A DNA stretch of 33,273 bases from a virus: IMG/VR virus record IMGVR_UViG_3300037202_000027, positions 1 through 33,273 of that record. One strand, written 5' to 3'. Shown here in pieces: positions 16,139 to 23,884 of this stretch (its first letter is position 1; every line of letters begins with the position of its first letter). The notes beneath the pieces were generated by a model. It did no database searches, was not told the origin of the DNA, and saw nothing but the letters and a program-made list of their open reading frames with translations. The position numbers and the translations under genes are program-made.

Positions 16139-16923
16139 CAGTTCACCTCGATGCCCTGGGCCGTCAGTTCGTCCCGGAGCATGGCGGCAATATCCGGAGG
16201 CAGGGTCGCGAGCTTGTCGGCCAGAACCGTGTAATCGTGTTGGGCCGCGGTGCCGACGTTATAGTCCCACCCAGGGTCGATGCCGTTGGGCACCTGGATG
16301 ATCTCGCCGGTGGCCGGGTTTGCCCAGTCGTAGGAGCCGTCGTCCGGAGCCGTTCCCATACCGCTTGCCAGCGCTGCCTGGTATTCCTGCTCCGAGGCCG
16401 CGAACACAGTGCAGTGGCATCCCCACCCGTTGGGCGGGTAATGGGTGTCCCACCAGGGATCGTCCGACGGCAGGATAATGCCGCTCCAGGAGACGTGGAG
16501 AGGGCGTGGGTGCATGACGCCGTCGGCATGGCGATATAGCAGGTACGGCATCATGGAGCCCGACTCGGTCAACTGCTGCCAGCGGCCGGCCATGTAGGAG
16601 GTGCGGACGTTGGTGTTGTAGATCAGGGAGCTTCGCCAGTTGCGGGAGCCGTTGTAATCCCACCCATGCTTGGCCACGATGGTGTCGAACTGCCCCTGGA
16701 AATCCTTCAGCGTCGTCTGGCCGTCGATGGCCTTCTGCACCGCATCGCGGAAGTCCGTCAGAAGGTCCGCCTTGTACGCGCCCGCCACCATGAACCCCTT
16801 GGCGTGCTGTACGGTCCAGAGATCTGTCCAGGCCTCGGTTGGGATGTTGAGCTTGTTTTCAAAGAACCTTGAAGACTCGTTAAAGGGAAGGTTAAAGGTG
16901 CGCTTGAACTCTTCGGGGGTCAT
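16138..16923 (-). CDS. Minor head protein, Mu gpF (SPP1 gp7) type
   Basis: A 261-residue protein starting one base after the portal stop. Residues about 95-190 carry the head-morphogenesis signature: NWRSSLIYNTNVRTSYMAGR, then PYLLYRHADGVMHPRPLHVSW, followed by DPWWDTHYPPNGWGCHCTVF with its conserved W, H and C residues. Such proteins bind the portal inside the head and are needed for correct assembly or DNA ejection. At 261 residues it is shorter than Mu gpF, lacking part of the usual C-terminus; because the adjacent genes are intact this looks like a natural short form. Confidence 0.88.
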   Translation of the reverse strand: MTPEEFKRTFNLPFNESSRFFENKLNIPTEAWTDLWTVQHAKGFMVAGAYKADLLTDFRDAVQKAIDGQTTLKDFQGQFDTIVAKHGWDYNGSRNWRSSLIYNTNVRTSYMAGRWQQLTESGSMMPYLLYRHADGVMHPRPLHVSWSGIILPSDDPWWDTHYPPNGWGCHCTVFAASEQEYQAALASGMGTAPDDGSYDWANPATGEIIQVPNGIDPGWDYNVGTAAQHDYTVLADKLATLPPDIAAMLRDELTAQGIEVN

Positions 16924-16924
16924 G

Positions 16925-18532
16925 TCAGTTTGCTGCCTGGACGTCGAGCCGGCCGGCGCAGTCGGCCATGGTGGTTGCCTGGGCGATGATGGCGCCGAGA
17001 TCGTCGGGCTTCATGGCCGGGAACAGTCCTGCGATGCTGTCGCGCAGATCCGCGAGGTCGCCACCCTCATCGAGCGTCTTTTTGACCAGGCCGCGCAGCA
17101 GCTCGACCCATGTATCGGTCTGGGCGATGGCCCGTTGCTGGAGCATGGTGGCCGCGGTGTCGGAGACGTCGGTTGCCGGGGAGTACTGCTCGCTGTTGAG
17201 ACCGACCTGCCCCCCTTCCTTCTTTCCAGGGGGAGGAGTTTTATCACCTCCGGCGAAGAAGGGTTGGGGAGGCGGTGCCGGCGCTGTCAAACAGACGGCG
17301 TCCGGGGCCGGGTCGCTGAAGCCGAGCTTATCGCGGACCTCGCTGACTTCCACGGTGAGCCCCAGGGGCACAAGCAGGTTGAGGGCCGTGGCAAGGACAG
17401 GGATATCGGTCTGCTCGGGCTCGCGGAAAAAGACGCGAGGATAGGCGTCCCTGGGGCCGTAATTGAGGCAGATGTACGGAACGACCAGGTCGCGCTCCAG
17501 GGTCTCGGCGAGCTGCTCGGTATCGCCGTCCCGGATGTCCCCCCTGACCTCGTTGTGCACCGCGGCCTGAGCCCGGCTGGAGCCGTCGTCGGCGGTCATG
17601 GTCTGGCCGAGGATGCCTTTGGAAAGCTGCTTGTCGAACCAGTCGGCTACGCGCTCGAACGGAGATTCCCCGGCCGCCTTGGCGGCCTCGATGAACTCTA
17701 TCAGCATTCCCTCGGGGATCACGGCCGCGGCATCGCTTCCCAGGTTGGCCACGGCTGCCCGGAGGATGGCGATGTTATCCTCGGTCTCGCCCGGCAGATA
17801 TTTGCCCAGGCGCAACGGCATGCCGAAGACCTCGCAGAACGCCACCCAGTCCTTGACGGTGAAGTTCTTGAAGACGAAGGCCCAGGCGGCCAGTCGGGCG
17901 ATGCCGCCCCGAATCGGGATGCCGGTCTTCAGGCGAGGGGTGTGCACGATGAACTTGTAGGGCGCCAGGGGGACTCCGTACAGCATGTCGGTCTCGTCCT
18001 TCATGCGCAGCTCGGAGAGCGTCTCCCGGTCGTAGAGGAAGAAGCGCGGGTCGCGCCATATGTACTTCACGGGCACCCAGGGCGTCTTGGACTTGTCCCA
18101 GCAGATCTCCACGACGCTGTAACCTTTGCCCAGGGCGTCGAGGCATTCCTCGATCATCCCCTTGGTTCCCGATCTCTTGAACAGGTTGCGGATCTCCTGA
18201 GCGATCTTCACGTCTTCCGGATCGTCGCTGGCTGACTCCACCACGATGGGGAGACGGGCCACGGCCCGCTTGCGGGTGCCGAGCACGGAGGCGTAGTGGA
18301 GATCCTTCTCCTCCATCTCCTCCGCCAGGGTCAGGTATTCGTCTGCCATCCCCTCGGTGGCGTTCTTCAGGATGAGGGCGAGCCGCTGAGGGGTAAGGCC
18401 GCCGGTCATATAGTTGTAGTGCCAGATGGAGCGGATGCCGGTCATGCTCGGCCGGGCGACTTCCTTGTCCAGGATCGCCTTGTCGATTGGCCGGTCGTAT
18501 GCGTCGTAGATGGTTATTGTGCTTGCGCTCAT
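16925..18532 (-). CDS. Portal protein (DUF935, Mu gp29 type)
   Basis: A 535-residue protein starting at ATG 18532 behind GGAG. Typical family stretches include TGIRSIWHYNYMTGGLTPQR near the N-terminus, RKRAVARLPIVVES, KGYSVVEICWDK and VFKNFTVKDWVAFCEVFGMP. It forms the twelve-subunit ring through which the terminase pumps DNA. Residues about 412-435 are an unusual proline/glycine-rich linker (PPPQPFFAGGDKTPPPGKKE), encoded by a C/T-rich stretch at 17205-17285 that resembles repeat-derived DNA. This linker separates the portal core from a helical C-terminal domain. Confidence 0.92.
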   Translation of the reverse strand: MSASTITIYDAYDRPIDKAILDKEVARPSMTGIRSIWHYNYMTGGLTPQRLALILKNATEGMADEYLTLAEEMEEKDLHYASVLGTRKRAVARLPIVVESASDDPEDVKIAQEIRNLFKRSGTKGMIEECLDALGKGYSVVEICWDKSKTPWVPVKYIWRDPRFFLYDRETLSELRMKDETDMLYGVPLAPYKFIVHTPRLKTGIPIRGGIARLAAWAFVFKNFTVKDWVAFCEVFGMPLRLGKYLPGETEDNIAILRAAVANLGSDAAAVIPEGMLIEFIEAAKAAGESPFERVADWFDKQLSKGILGQTMTADDGSSRAQAAVHNEVRGDIRDGDTEQLAETLERDLVVPYICLNYGPRDAYPRVFFREPEQTDIPVLATALNLLVPLGLTVEVSEVRDKLGFSDPAPDAVCLTAPAPPPQPFFAGGDKTPPPGKKEGGQVGLNSEQYSPATDVSDTAATMLQQRAIAQTDTWVELLRGLVKKTLDEGGDLADLRDSIAGLFPAMKPDDLGAIIAQATTMADCAGRLDVQAAN

Positions 18533-18554
18533 TTCATTCGCTCCGTTTTAACAA

Positions 18555-20240
18555 TCACCAGCAGCCGTCATGGCGGCCGACGCCGTGGTTGGTCCTGATC
18601 TGGTGCGGCAGATCGGCGTAGTCGGATTTCTTGACGCTTTCGTAGGCCATTTTATATGAGGGTTTGCTCCTGGCCTCAACAGCCAGCGCCTTGGCCCAGA
18701 AATGGTCGGCATGCCCAATCGTCTCATCCCGGTCCGCGTCGAACCGGAAGTTGCCGGTCGGGGTGGCGATCTTCTTGACGGTGTGGAAACTGAGCCGGAT
18801 GGTGGTATCGGTCGGGATGGCGTCCTTGCGGTCCTGGAAGCTCTTCTTGATCCCTACGGCCAGGGCCTCTTTGCTGGCGTTGGTGAAGGTGACGCCCTCG
18901 GCCCGGCTGCCGAACATGGTTTCGGCATCCTCGGCCAGGTTGGCGCCGATGCCGGTCTTGTCTATGCAGCAGCGCCGCATCTTGGGATGCTTGAGGATGG
19001 CGAACAGTACCAGCTTCTGGACGCCGAACGGCTGCTTGGTCAGGTTGGCCACTCCCCTACAGCGGGCGACGTCGTTCACCATCTCATCCAGCCAGATCAG
19101 CGACAGGTCGCGTGTACGGGCCACGTCGAAGCCTGCGTACAGATCGCCCGCGATCATGGCCTTGTCCAGGATATGGGCGGCCTCAAACGATACCGGAGGC
19201 CGTTCGAAGGTCTTCCATTGATCGTGGTAAGCAACGGCTTCGGCGATCAGTTGTTCCAGCCATGCCGGAGTGACGTCGATCCGCACGTCCTCAACCGTCT
19301 CGATCAGATCGTAGGGCAGCCACGCCGTCGTCTCATCGATGAACTCGCAGAGGTATTCCTGGTGCCAGGCTTCGTCGTCGGCCAGGCCGAGGCGGAGGTA
19401 TTCCGGATCGGTGGTCGGGTTGAAGTCTTCATCGTACAGCTCCAGCCCCATGGCCACGGCGTCGTAGATGGTGATCTTGTGCTTTGACCACCCGCCCCTT
19501 TCGCCGACATGGCGGTATTCCCGGCCGTCCCAGATCTGGAGGGTTAGCCCGGTCCACAGTTCGTAGAACTTGTTCTTCTTGCCGAGCGGGGTGCTGATGA
19601 CTCGGATTTTGTAGCCGCGCGTGATGGAGGGATAGAGCGCCGTCCAGATGGCCCTGCTGTCCTTGTGCAGGGCAAATTCGTCCAGCAGGATGTTGGCGGA
19701 ATGGCCGCGTGCCGTGGCCGGGTTGGCGGGCAGGCCGATGATGCGGCTGCCGTTGGGAAAGATGATCTCAAGCTGCTTGTATTCGGTGCGGACGTCGTTT
19801 TCGTCCTTGAAGGTGTCGCTGACCTCCAGGATGGTCAGGTTCATGGCCTTGGCATGCATGGCCGCCTTGGCCATCAGCTCCTTGGACTGGCGTTCGCCGG
19901 CGCTGAGGAATACCCATGTGGTCTTGTGCTTGAAGCAGTCGATGACCGCTTCCAGGGAGGTGCCGAACGATTTGCCGCCCTGGCGCGTCATCATGCCGAT
20001 CTTCAGGCGGGAATCGTCCTGGACCCAGCGTTGCTGATATAGGGTCAGCGGGATCAGCGGTCCGGCCATCGTATCGACGGCAGTCGCGGCAACGGCATCG
20101 CCGGCAGGGATGTGGGTAGGCGTCCCGGCCGTGTCCGGCTGAGAGTTCGCCAGGGCGATGGCCGGGCTGACCAGCCAGACCAGCACGGTGATCGCCAGGG
20201 ACAGCAGCAGGCAATGTATGTTATTTCGGCCTAAGTCCAT
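18555..20240 (-). CDS. terL: Large terminase subunit with N-terminal signal-like extension
   Basis: A 561-residue ATPase/nuclease (Mu gp28 type) that packages DNA. From residue 58 the family pattern is clear: LTLYQQRWVQDDSRLKIGMM, Walker A-like TRQGGKS at 85-91, Walker B ILLDE at 184-188, a coupling motif (RVISTPLGKKN) and nuclease-like acidic residues (AGFDVARTRDLSLIW; DKTGIGANLAED). Residues 1-57 are unexpected: a strongly hydrophobic segment (LLLSLAITVLVWLVSPAIALA) with an AxA cleavage-like end, then a P/T/A-rich linker. The frame is open from ATG 20240, overlapping the terS-like gene by 20 bases. No good ribosome binding site precedes either this ATG or the canonical one at 20069, so which start is used is open. 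Confidence 0.92.
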   Translation of the reverse strand: MDLGRNNIHCLLLSLAITVLVWLVSPAIALANSQPDTAGTPTHIPAGDAVAATAVDTMAGPLIPLTLYQQRWVQDDSRLKIGMMTRQGGKSFGTSLEAVIDCFKHKTTWVFLSAGERQSKELMAKAAMHAKAMNLTILEVSDTFKDENDVRTEYKQLEIIFPNGSRIIGLPANPATARGHSANILLDEFALHKDSRAIWTALYPSITRGYKIRVISTPLGKKNKFYELWTGLTLQIWDGREYRHVGERGGWSKHKITIYDAVAMGLELYDEDFNPTTDPEYLRLGLADDEAWHQEYLCEFIDETTAWLPYDLIETVEDVRIDVTPAWLEQLIAEAVAYHDQWKTFERPPVSFEAAHILDKAMIAGDLYAGFDVARTRDLSLIWLDEMVNDVARCRGVANLTKQPFGVQKLVLFAILKHPKMRRCCIDKTGIGANLAEDAETMFGSRAEGVTFTNASKEALAVGIKKSFQDRKDAIPTDTTIRLSFHTVKKIATPTGNFRFDADRDETIGHADHFWAKALAVEARSKPSYKMAYESVKKSDYADLPHQIRTNHGVGRHDGCW

Positions 20241-20823
20241 AGAGCACCGTTGTGACGTAATCGATAGTTTTAGGGTCGAACTGGAAGTTATCGCCGACCG
20301 GGGCTTTTGAGGTGGCTTCCTTGATGGCGTCGGTAGCGTCCTGGAGCGCCTTCTCCCGCTCGTGTTTCCGGATATCCGTCTCGCGCTTGACGTTGATCGT
20401 TGCACTCTGTTCCAGGCGCTGCATGGTCAGGGCCAGGTTCTTGATCTGGCCGATAGTGGCGGACATGGTGGCCGTATCTTCCAGGTCGGCGTCCTGCATT
20501 TTCAGCGATAGTTCAAAGGCCATCGACCGGAGCATCTCGTTGATGAGGAGTCCGGTCTGTCCCTGGGGCGCGGCGCCCACGTGGCTGATGTACATCTGCG
20601 CCACTTCGCGGGACTGGCGCAGCCGCTGGCCGACCTCCTCCATTCGGACGGCATAGCGGTTGACCGCGCTCTTGCTGACGCGGTCCGGGTGCCCCTCGGC
20701 CTCCAGGATCTCGTTGATCCGGGCCGTGGCGTCAAGCTGGGTAACGCGCGGGTCCTGGAGGAGCTGTTGGAGCTTGGCCAGGATATCGGCCGGCAGCCGC
20801 TCGATGGTGGATGGCAAGGCCAT
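20221..20823 (-). CDS. Small terminase subunit (DUF3486, Mu gp27 type)
   Basis: A 200-residue protein; I chose ATG 20823 (MALPSTIERLPADILAKLQQ), with AAAGGAACC upstream although somewhat distant. The N-terminal HTH-like part (ATARINEILEAEG, then VSKSAVNRYAVRMEEVG) and the long helical middle match DUF3486, the likely DNA-recognition terminase subunit of Mu-like phages. Its stop overlaps the terminase large-subunit frame by 20 bases. Longer readings upstream run through a repeat-containing spacer and are rejected. Confidence 0.85.
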   Translation of the reverse strand: MALPSTIERLPADILAKLQQLLQDPRVTQLDATARINEILEAEGHPDRVSKSAVNRYAVRMEEVGQRLRQSREVAQMYISHVGAAPQGQTGLLINEMLRSMAFELSLKMQDADLEDTATMSATIGQIKNLALTMQRLEQSATINVKRETDIRKHEREKALQDATDAIKEATSKAPVGDNFQFDPKTIDYVTTVLYGLRPK

Positions 20824-20848
20824 GTCGGTATTGGTTCCTTTCTTTGAA

Positions 20849-20897
20849 CCCGTGAATGGTGAATGGTTAATTCCTCGGGCTGGGGCGTGCCACGCCC
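20849..20897. repeat. Palindrome and direct heptamers at a gene boundary
   Basis: gggcgtgccacgccc at 20883-20897 is a perfect palindrome within the last codons of the upstream gene, and gtgaatggtgaatggttaat at 20852-20871 is a direct repeat. Both are typical of dispersed chromosomal palindromic elements. The upstream gene's TAA stop falls at the junction. Confidence 0.65.
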
Positions 20898-21169
20898 GGC
20901 ACCCTCGCCGATCCGGAGACGACATCCAGGCCGCGCTGGGTGAGTGTGGCGATGTAGATGTTGCACGACTCCTCCAGGTCGATCAGACCCTGTTCCTTCA
21001 ACCAGGACAGTTCGGTGAGCATCTTGTCGCGGGGCGTGGTATAGCCTGCCTTCATGCCCAGCAACTTGTGCAGGATGGAGGAGTTGAGCCGGTAATCGCC
21101 GGCGCTCTCCTCCAGGAAGCGGAGGATCACCAGGCGCATATCTTCGGTGATAACATCACGGAAACTCAT
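20867..21169 (-). CDS. Small winged-helix protein (Mu gp26 position, VpaChn25_0724 type)
   Basis: A 100-residue protein from ATG 21169, overlapping the previous TAA by one base (TAATG). The fold pattern (DMRLVILRFLEESAGDYRL, then SILHKLLGMKAGYTTPRDKM, LSWLKEQGLIDLEES, YIATLTQRGLDVVSG) is a winged helix as found in a family common before the terminase genes of Mu-like phages. The role is unknown; DNA binding in packaging or regulation is possible. The last about 12 residues (ARVPGVARPSPRN) are encoded by repeat-derived palindromic DNA, so they probably replaced the original C-terminus. Confidence 0.75.
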   Translation of the reverse strand: MSFRDVITEDMRLVILRFLEESAGDYRLNSSILHKLLGMKAGYTTPRDKMLTELSWLKEQGLIDLEESCNIYIATLTQRGLDVVSGSARVPGVARPSPRN

Positions 21170-21597
21170 TATCGTTTGCCTCCCTGTTCGATCAGGAATT
21201 CGTTAATCAGGTCCACGGCCCTGTTGATACCCGACATGCGGCCGTCAAGGTTGCCGATCTTTTCCGCCAGGATCTTCATGGTGGCGTCGAGCTTAGATAT
21301 CTCCCTGCGGTCCGGGAGTCTGGTGACCTCGATATGGAGATTGGCATAGGCTACGGTCAAGTCCTTGGTCTGGTTTTTGTGCTCAGCGCATAGCTTGTCG
21401 CGGGCCGCCTTGGCCTCTTCCAGGTCGATCTTTTTGAGCCGGTCGGCAACCTCCTTTTCCAGGAGGACGAATCGGCGGGAGGTGACCTTTTCCCGGTTTG
21501 ACCACCAGGTGTAGATGGTATTGAAGGCGACGATCACCAGGACGAAGATATCAACCCAGAACTTCATGGCGGCGTAATCGGTGTTCGGTGGCGTCAC
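21169..21597 (-). CDS. DUF2730-type membrane protein (Mu gp25 type)
   Basis: The likely start is GTG 21597, overlapping the preceding TGA as GTGA, giving 142 residues. One transmembrane helix near the N-terminus (FWVDIFVLVIVAFNTIYTWW) is followed by a long charged coiled coil (EKEVADRLKKIDLEEAKAARD; EISKLDATMKILAEKIGNL). This is the DUF2730 pattern of the genes between lysis and terminase in Mu-like phages. The function is not known. Its layout, one anchor plus coiled coil, would suit an inner-membrane spanin-like or lysis-accessory role, but this is speculation. Confidence 0.8.
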   Translation of the reverse strand: MTPPNTDYAAMKFWVDIFVLVIVAFNTIYTWWSNREKVTSRRFVLLEKEVADRLKKIDLEEAKAARDKLCAEHKNQTKDLTVAYANLHIEVTRLPDRREISKLDATMKILAEKIGNLDGRMSGINRAVDLINEFLIEQGGKR

Positions 21598-21812
21598 AAA
21601 GCCCCCCAGTTTTCTAAGATTTCCTGGCATGACACGCAACGGCGGCAGCCGTTGACCGCCAGCCGCCGTTGCAAAGGTATTTTGTAGCCACAGTCCAGGC
21701 AGTGGGTGCGGCTGGTGATGACTGCCGACGGTTGCCGGCGGAAATGATCGGCCAGGGCGTCGGCCTGAAGCTGCTCGTTGATGCCCTGGGCGATGTCGAT
21801 ATCGTCAGGCAT
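21594..21812 (-). CDS. DksA/TraR-family zinc-finger protein
   Basis: A 72-residue protein starting at ATG 21812 with a TGATG overlap. An acidic N-terminal helix (MPDDIDIAQGINEQLQADAL) is followed by a four-cysteine zinc site, CLDCGYKIPLQRRLA, then CRRCVSCQE, as in phage and plasmid TraR proteins. Full DksA and TraR bind the secondary channel of RNA polymerase and alter promoter choice. The short phage form probably does the same or assists late transcription. The acidic D..D motif at the N-terminus fits a working TraR-like tip, though this was not tested. Confidence 0.88.
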   Translation of the reverse strand: MPDDIDIAQGINEQLQADALADHFRRQPSAVITSRTHCLDCGYKIPLQRRLAVNGCRRCVSCQEILENWGAL

Positions 21813-22417
21813 CAGGGATTGAACTCCATGTGTACACCGCCCAGGATCACGGCCTCGGTGCGGGTAGTGATCATGCCCTTGAGGTCCCATTCGAGGCGGC
21901 CCGTGCGCAGGAAGGTCCAGCGGCCGTCGATCTGGCCTGACTGCCCTTCGCGGCTGGACAGGCCGTAGTAGAGACCCAGATTGATGTTGTTCTTGAACGT
22001 CCACCACGGCGGCTCATCAGGCTTGAATATGATCTCGCTGTTGCCGGTCGAGGTATCCAGAAGAGCGACCGCGCTGCCACCCCCAACGTTTTCGCCGTCG
22101 CTCCTGGTAGTCGGGATCTGAGCGTCGGCGATGACCTGCGTGCTGTTTGAGCTGACCGCTTTGAACGGAAGATCGAGCGCCTTGACGATGGCCTGCTTGT
22201 CGTAGGTTATGATCTTGGTGATGTAGACCGGCACTTTGACGATCTTCTCGACAGTGGTCTCAACCGGGACATTGACGTATTGCGGCGGTCCGGCAACTGT
22301 CGTTGTGACGGTCTTGACCGTGGGACGGAGGTAGAGCCAGATGGCCGCAAACACGGCGATGACCAGGAAGACGGCCAGGATCACGGTTCCCCAGGGGAAG
22401 GTCTTTTGTTCGGCCAT
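21812..22417 (-). CDS. Single-pass membrane protein of the lysis region, unknown
   Basis: A 201-residue protein from ATG 22417. A short basic N-terminus is followed by one strong transmembrane helix (VILAVFLVIAVFAAIWLYL, residues 12-30), then a threonine/valine-rich region facing the periplasm and a C-terminal part with alternating aromatic strands (WTFKNNINLGLYYGL; GRWTFLRTGRLEWDLKGM) like a beta-rich envelope domain. In location it is next to the endolysin cassette, so a spanin-like or envelope function is possible. I do not recognise a family. Confidence 0.65.
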   Translation of the reverse strand: MAEQKTFPWGTVILAVFLVIAVFAAIWLYLRPTVKTVTTTVAGPPQYVNVPVETTVEKIVKVPVYITKIITYDKQAIVKALDLPFKAVSSNSTQVIADAQIPTTRSDGENVGGGSAVALLDTSTGNSEIIFKPDEPPWWTFKNNINLGLYYGLSSREGQSGQIDGRWTFLRTGRLEWDLKGMITTRTEAVILGGVHMEFNP

Positions 22418-22420
22418 GGC

Positions 22421-22978
22421 CTATGCCCTCTGTGACGCGGCTTCTTCTTTGGCTGCGTTAGCAGCGTCCAGGACTGCCTGCGCCGCAGTGATCTGCTCGG
22501 TAGTCGGTATGGCCTGGGCGGCGGAGGGAGCGGGATGGTCAGGAAGAGGCGCGAGAACGTTGATAAGAGGAGCACCCGGCGTGAGGGGCGAGAGGGCCGA
22601 CAAGGCGTTGGCGGCGTCGGCGGCCGCGGACAGGATCGCCTGGGCCTGCCCGGCCTGATCCTTGATGGCGTTGTAATGATCGGTGATGGTCAGGGCCGGA
22701 GGGGTCAACGCGGCGGCCTGGCCGATGAGTTGCTCGATCTTGGCGGCCGTTGAGCATTCCACGCCGGTCGTAGTGTTGGTGCCCAGGGCGTGGACGCCTG
22801 AAACGGCGAAGCCGGAGGCCGTAGGGATGCCTATGTTGAGCGGCACTTTACCGGTGGCCATGCCGTAGCAGGTGCCGGCGGCACAGGTGAGTAGAGCGAC
22901 GCCTTTGGCGGACGAGACGGGATCAGCGGTGAAGTTACAGAAGAAGTTGGTGAAGAAGCTGGCGAACTTGGCGAACAT
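22421..22978 (-). CDS. Alanine-rich, possibly membrane-active protein next to endolysin
   Basis: A 185-residue protein starting at ATG 22978. The N-terminal 65 residues contain phenylalanine-rich (FAKFASFFTNFFCNF) and small-residue hydrophobic stretches (AKGVALLTCAAGTCYGMATG; ASGFAVSGVHALG) that could insert in membranes. Residues 75-185 are an alanine/proline-rich, mostly helical region. Being directly downstream of the endolysin it is the best candidate for a holin-like protein in this window, but size and sequence are not typical of one and the call is tentative. Confidence 0.55.
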   Translation of the reverse strand: MFAKFASFFTNFFCNFTADPVSSAKGVALLTCAAGTCYGMATGKVPLNIGIPTASGFAVSGVHALGTNTTTGVECSTAAKIEQLIGQAAALTPPALTITDHYNAIKDQAGQAQAILSAAADAANALSALSPLTPGAPLINVLAPLPDHPAPSAAQAIPTTEQITAAQAVLDAANAAKEEAASQRA

Positions 22979-22999
22979 GGTAACTCCTTTCGATGCTGA

Positions 23000-23022
23000 G
23001 TAGGGGCGGACCGAGTCCGCCC
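23000..23022. repeat. REP-like palindrome
   Basis: gtaggggcggaccgagtccg, then ccc: one base from perfect and of the same family as the elements at 9075 and 12548. It lies between the endolysin stop and the next gene. Confidence 0.8.
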
Positions 23023-23077
23023 GCTTTGGGGGTAAAACAGGACCCCTGTGGGCCTAAAGACACGGCAAGCAGCGTCT

Positions 23078-23713
23078 CTACGCCGTTGCCATTACTTGCT
23101 TGATCTTGTCTTTCGACACTCCGTCCCGCTCCAGCCAGGAGCCGAGGAACTGTTTTTGGCTCGGGTCAGCCTTAACCTTGGCCAGGCGAAAAGCGATGGC
23201 GTTGTCCATAGCCTTGTCCAGCAGCGTGGACGGGTCAGCGGCGTTGATGGCGGCAATGGTCTTGTCGCCCACCGCGCCGTCAGGGGTGACACCGGCGGCG
23301 GCCTGCATCCACATGACGCCCCGGCCGCCACCGTTGACGGCGTGGTTGTATAACCAGTCGGCCACGGCTTGGTCATTGATTTCCCCCAGGCGGTACTTGC
23401 CCCAGAAATTTATTCTGAAAAAAAAGATTACAAGCTGTTGAAGATAAGTCAGTTGAGCGAGTTGAGAGTTGAGGTACTTGGCCCAGTCGGAATAGGCGGC
23501 CGTTCCGTATAAGGGCATGGCATTAAGGCGGTACATGGCGCCGGTAATGAATTTCCAGCCGCCCCACTGGGGCCAGATGGCCGGAGCGATGCCTTTGTAG
23601 GTGGGGATAGTGACGACACCCTTTATAACGACGTTGCCCTTGTCGGCGGGGTTGAAGTTGACTCCCCCCTCATCGCCCATGGTTGCCGCGTGGGCCTTTA
23701 AAAAATCCGACAT
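23078..23713 (-). CDS. Endolysin, GH108-type muramidase with peptidoglycan-binding part
   Basis: A 211-residue protein from ATG 23713 behind AGGAGGG. Near the N-terminus GDEGGVNFNPADKG carries the EGG signature of glycosyl hydrolase family 108, with Glu15 as the probable catalytic residue. The middle (INDQAVADWLYNHAVNGGGR, then AAAGVTPDGAVGDKTIAAIN) is the peptidoglycan-binding 3 type helical region. It cuts the glycan strands of the cell wall at the end of infection. There is no signal peptide, so a holin should release it. It is the first gene of the late operon. Confidence 0.87.
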   Translation of the reverse strand: MSDFLKAHAATMGDEGGVNFNPADKGNVVIKGVVTIPTYKGIAPAIWPQWGGWKFITGAMYRLNAMPLYGTAAYSDWAKYLNSQLAQLTYLQQLVIFFFRINFWGKYRLGEINDQAVADWLYNHAVNGGGRGVMWMQAAAGVTPDGAVGDKTIAAINAADPSTLLDKAMDNAIAFRLAKVKADPSQKQFLGSWLERDGVSKDKIKQVMATA

Positions 23714-23737
23714 TGAACCCTCCTGAAATCATGATTC

Positions 23738-23817
23738 GGGGCGCATGCGATGCGCCCCTACAGTTGGTATTGGGTTTTAGGTTGGCGGGGTGGTGAAAGG
23801 AGAAAAGCCACCCCGCC
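23738..23817. repeat. Two hairpins in the late leader
   Basis: A REP-like palindrome at 23738-23761 (ggggcgcatgcgatgcgccc, then ctac) and a 10-bp stem at 23784-23817 (ggcggggtgg/ccaccccgcc, 14-nt loop). They would both be in the 5' untranslated part of the late transcript before the endolysin gene. Neither has a T run after it on the minus strand. Confidence 0.7.
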
Positions 23818-23838
23818 AGGGAGCACCACACGCAGGGG

Positions 23839-23881
23839 ATACTACGGGGGAATCGGAATGGTTTATGCCTGAAGGACTTCA
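23839..23881 (-). promoter_or_regulatory. Candidate Mor-dependent late promoter
   Basis: On the minus strand a -10 like TAGTAT (23844-23839) has no recognisable -35 box. An inverted repeat TGAAG-TC-CTTCA (23881-23870) is centred 34 bp upstream of the centre of the -10, i.e. at about -43.5. In phage Mu, Mor binds an element centred at that position of a promoter that lacks a good -35. A Mor-family gene is encoded immediately upstream (23966-24334). The fit is by spacing only. Confidence 0.5.
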
Positions 23882-23884
23882 AAC

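Noticed and set aside
16670-18235. A 521-codon open frame on the plus strand
   Set aside because: Antisense to the portal and F-like genes, whose families are clear. Composition is that of a shadow frame.
20241-20405. Further upstream extension of the large terminase frame to 20405
   Set aside because: It runs through the terS-like gene in another frame, has arginine/serine-rich shadow composition and lacks a ribosome binding site.
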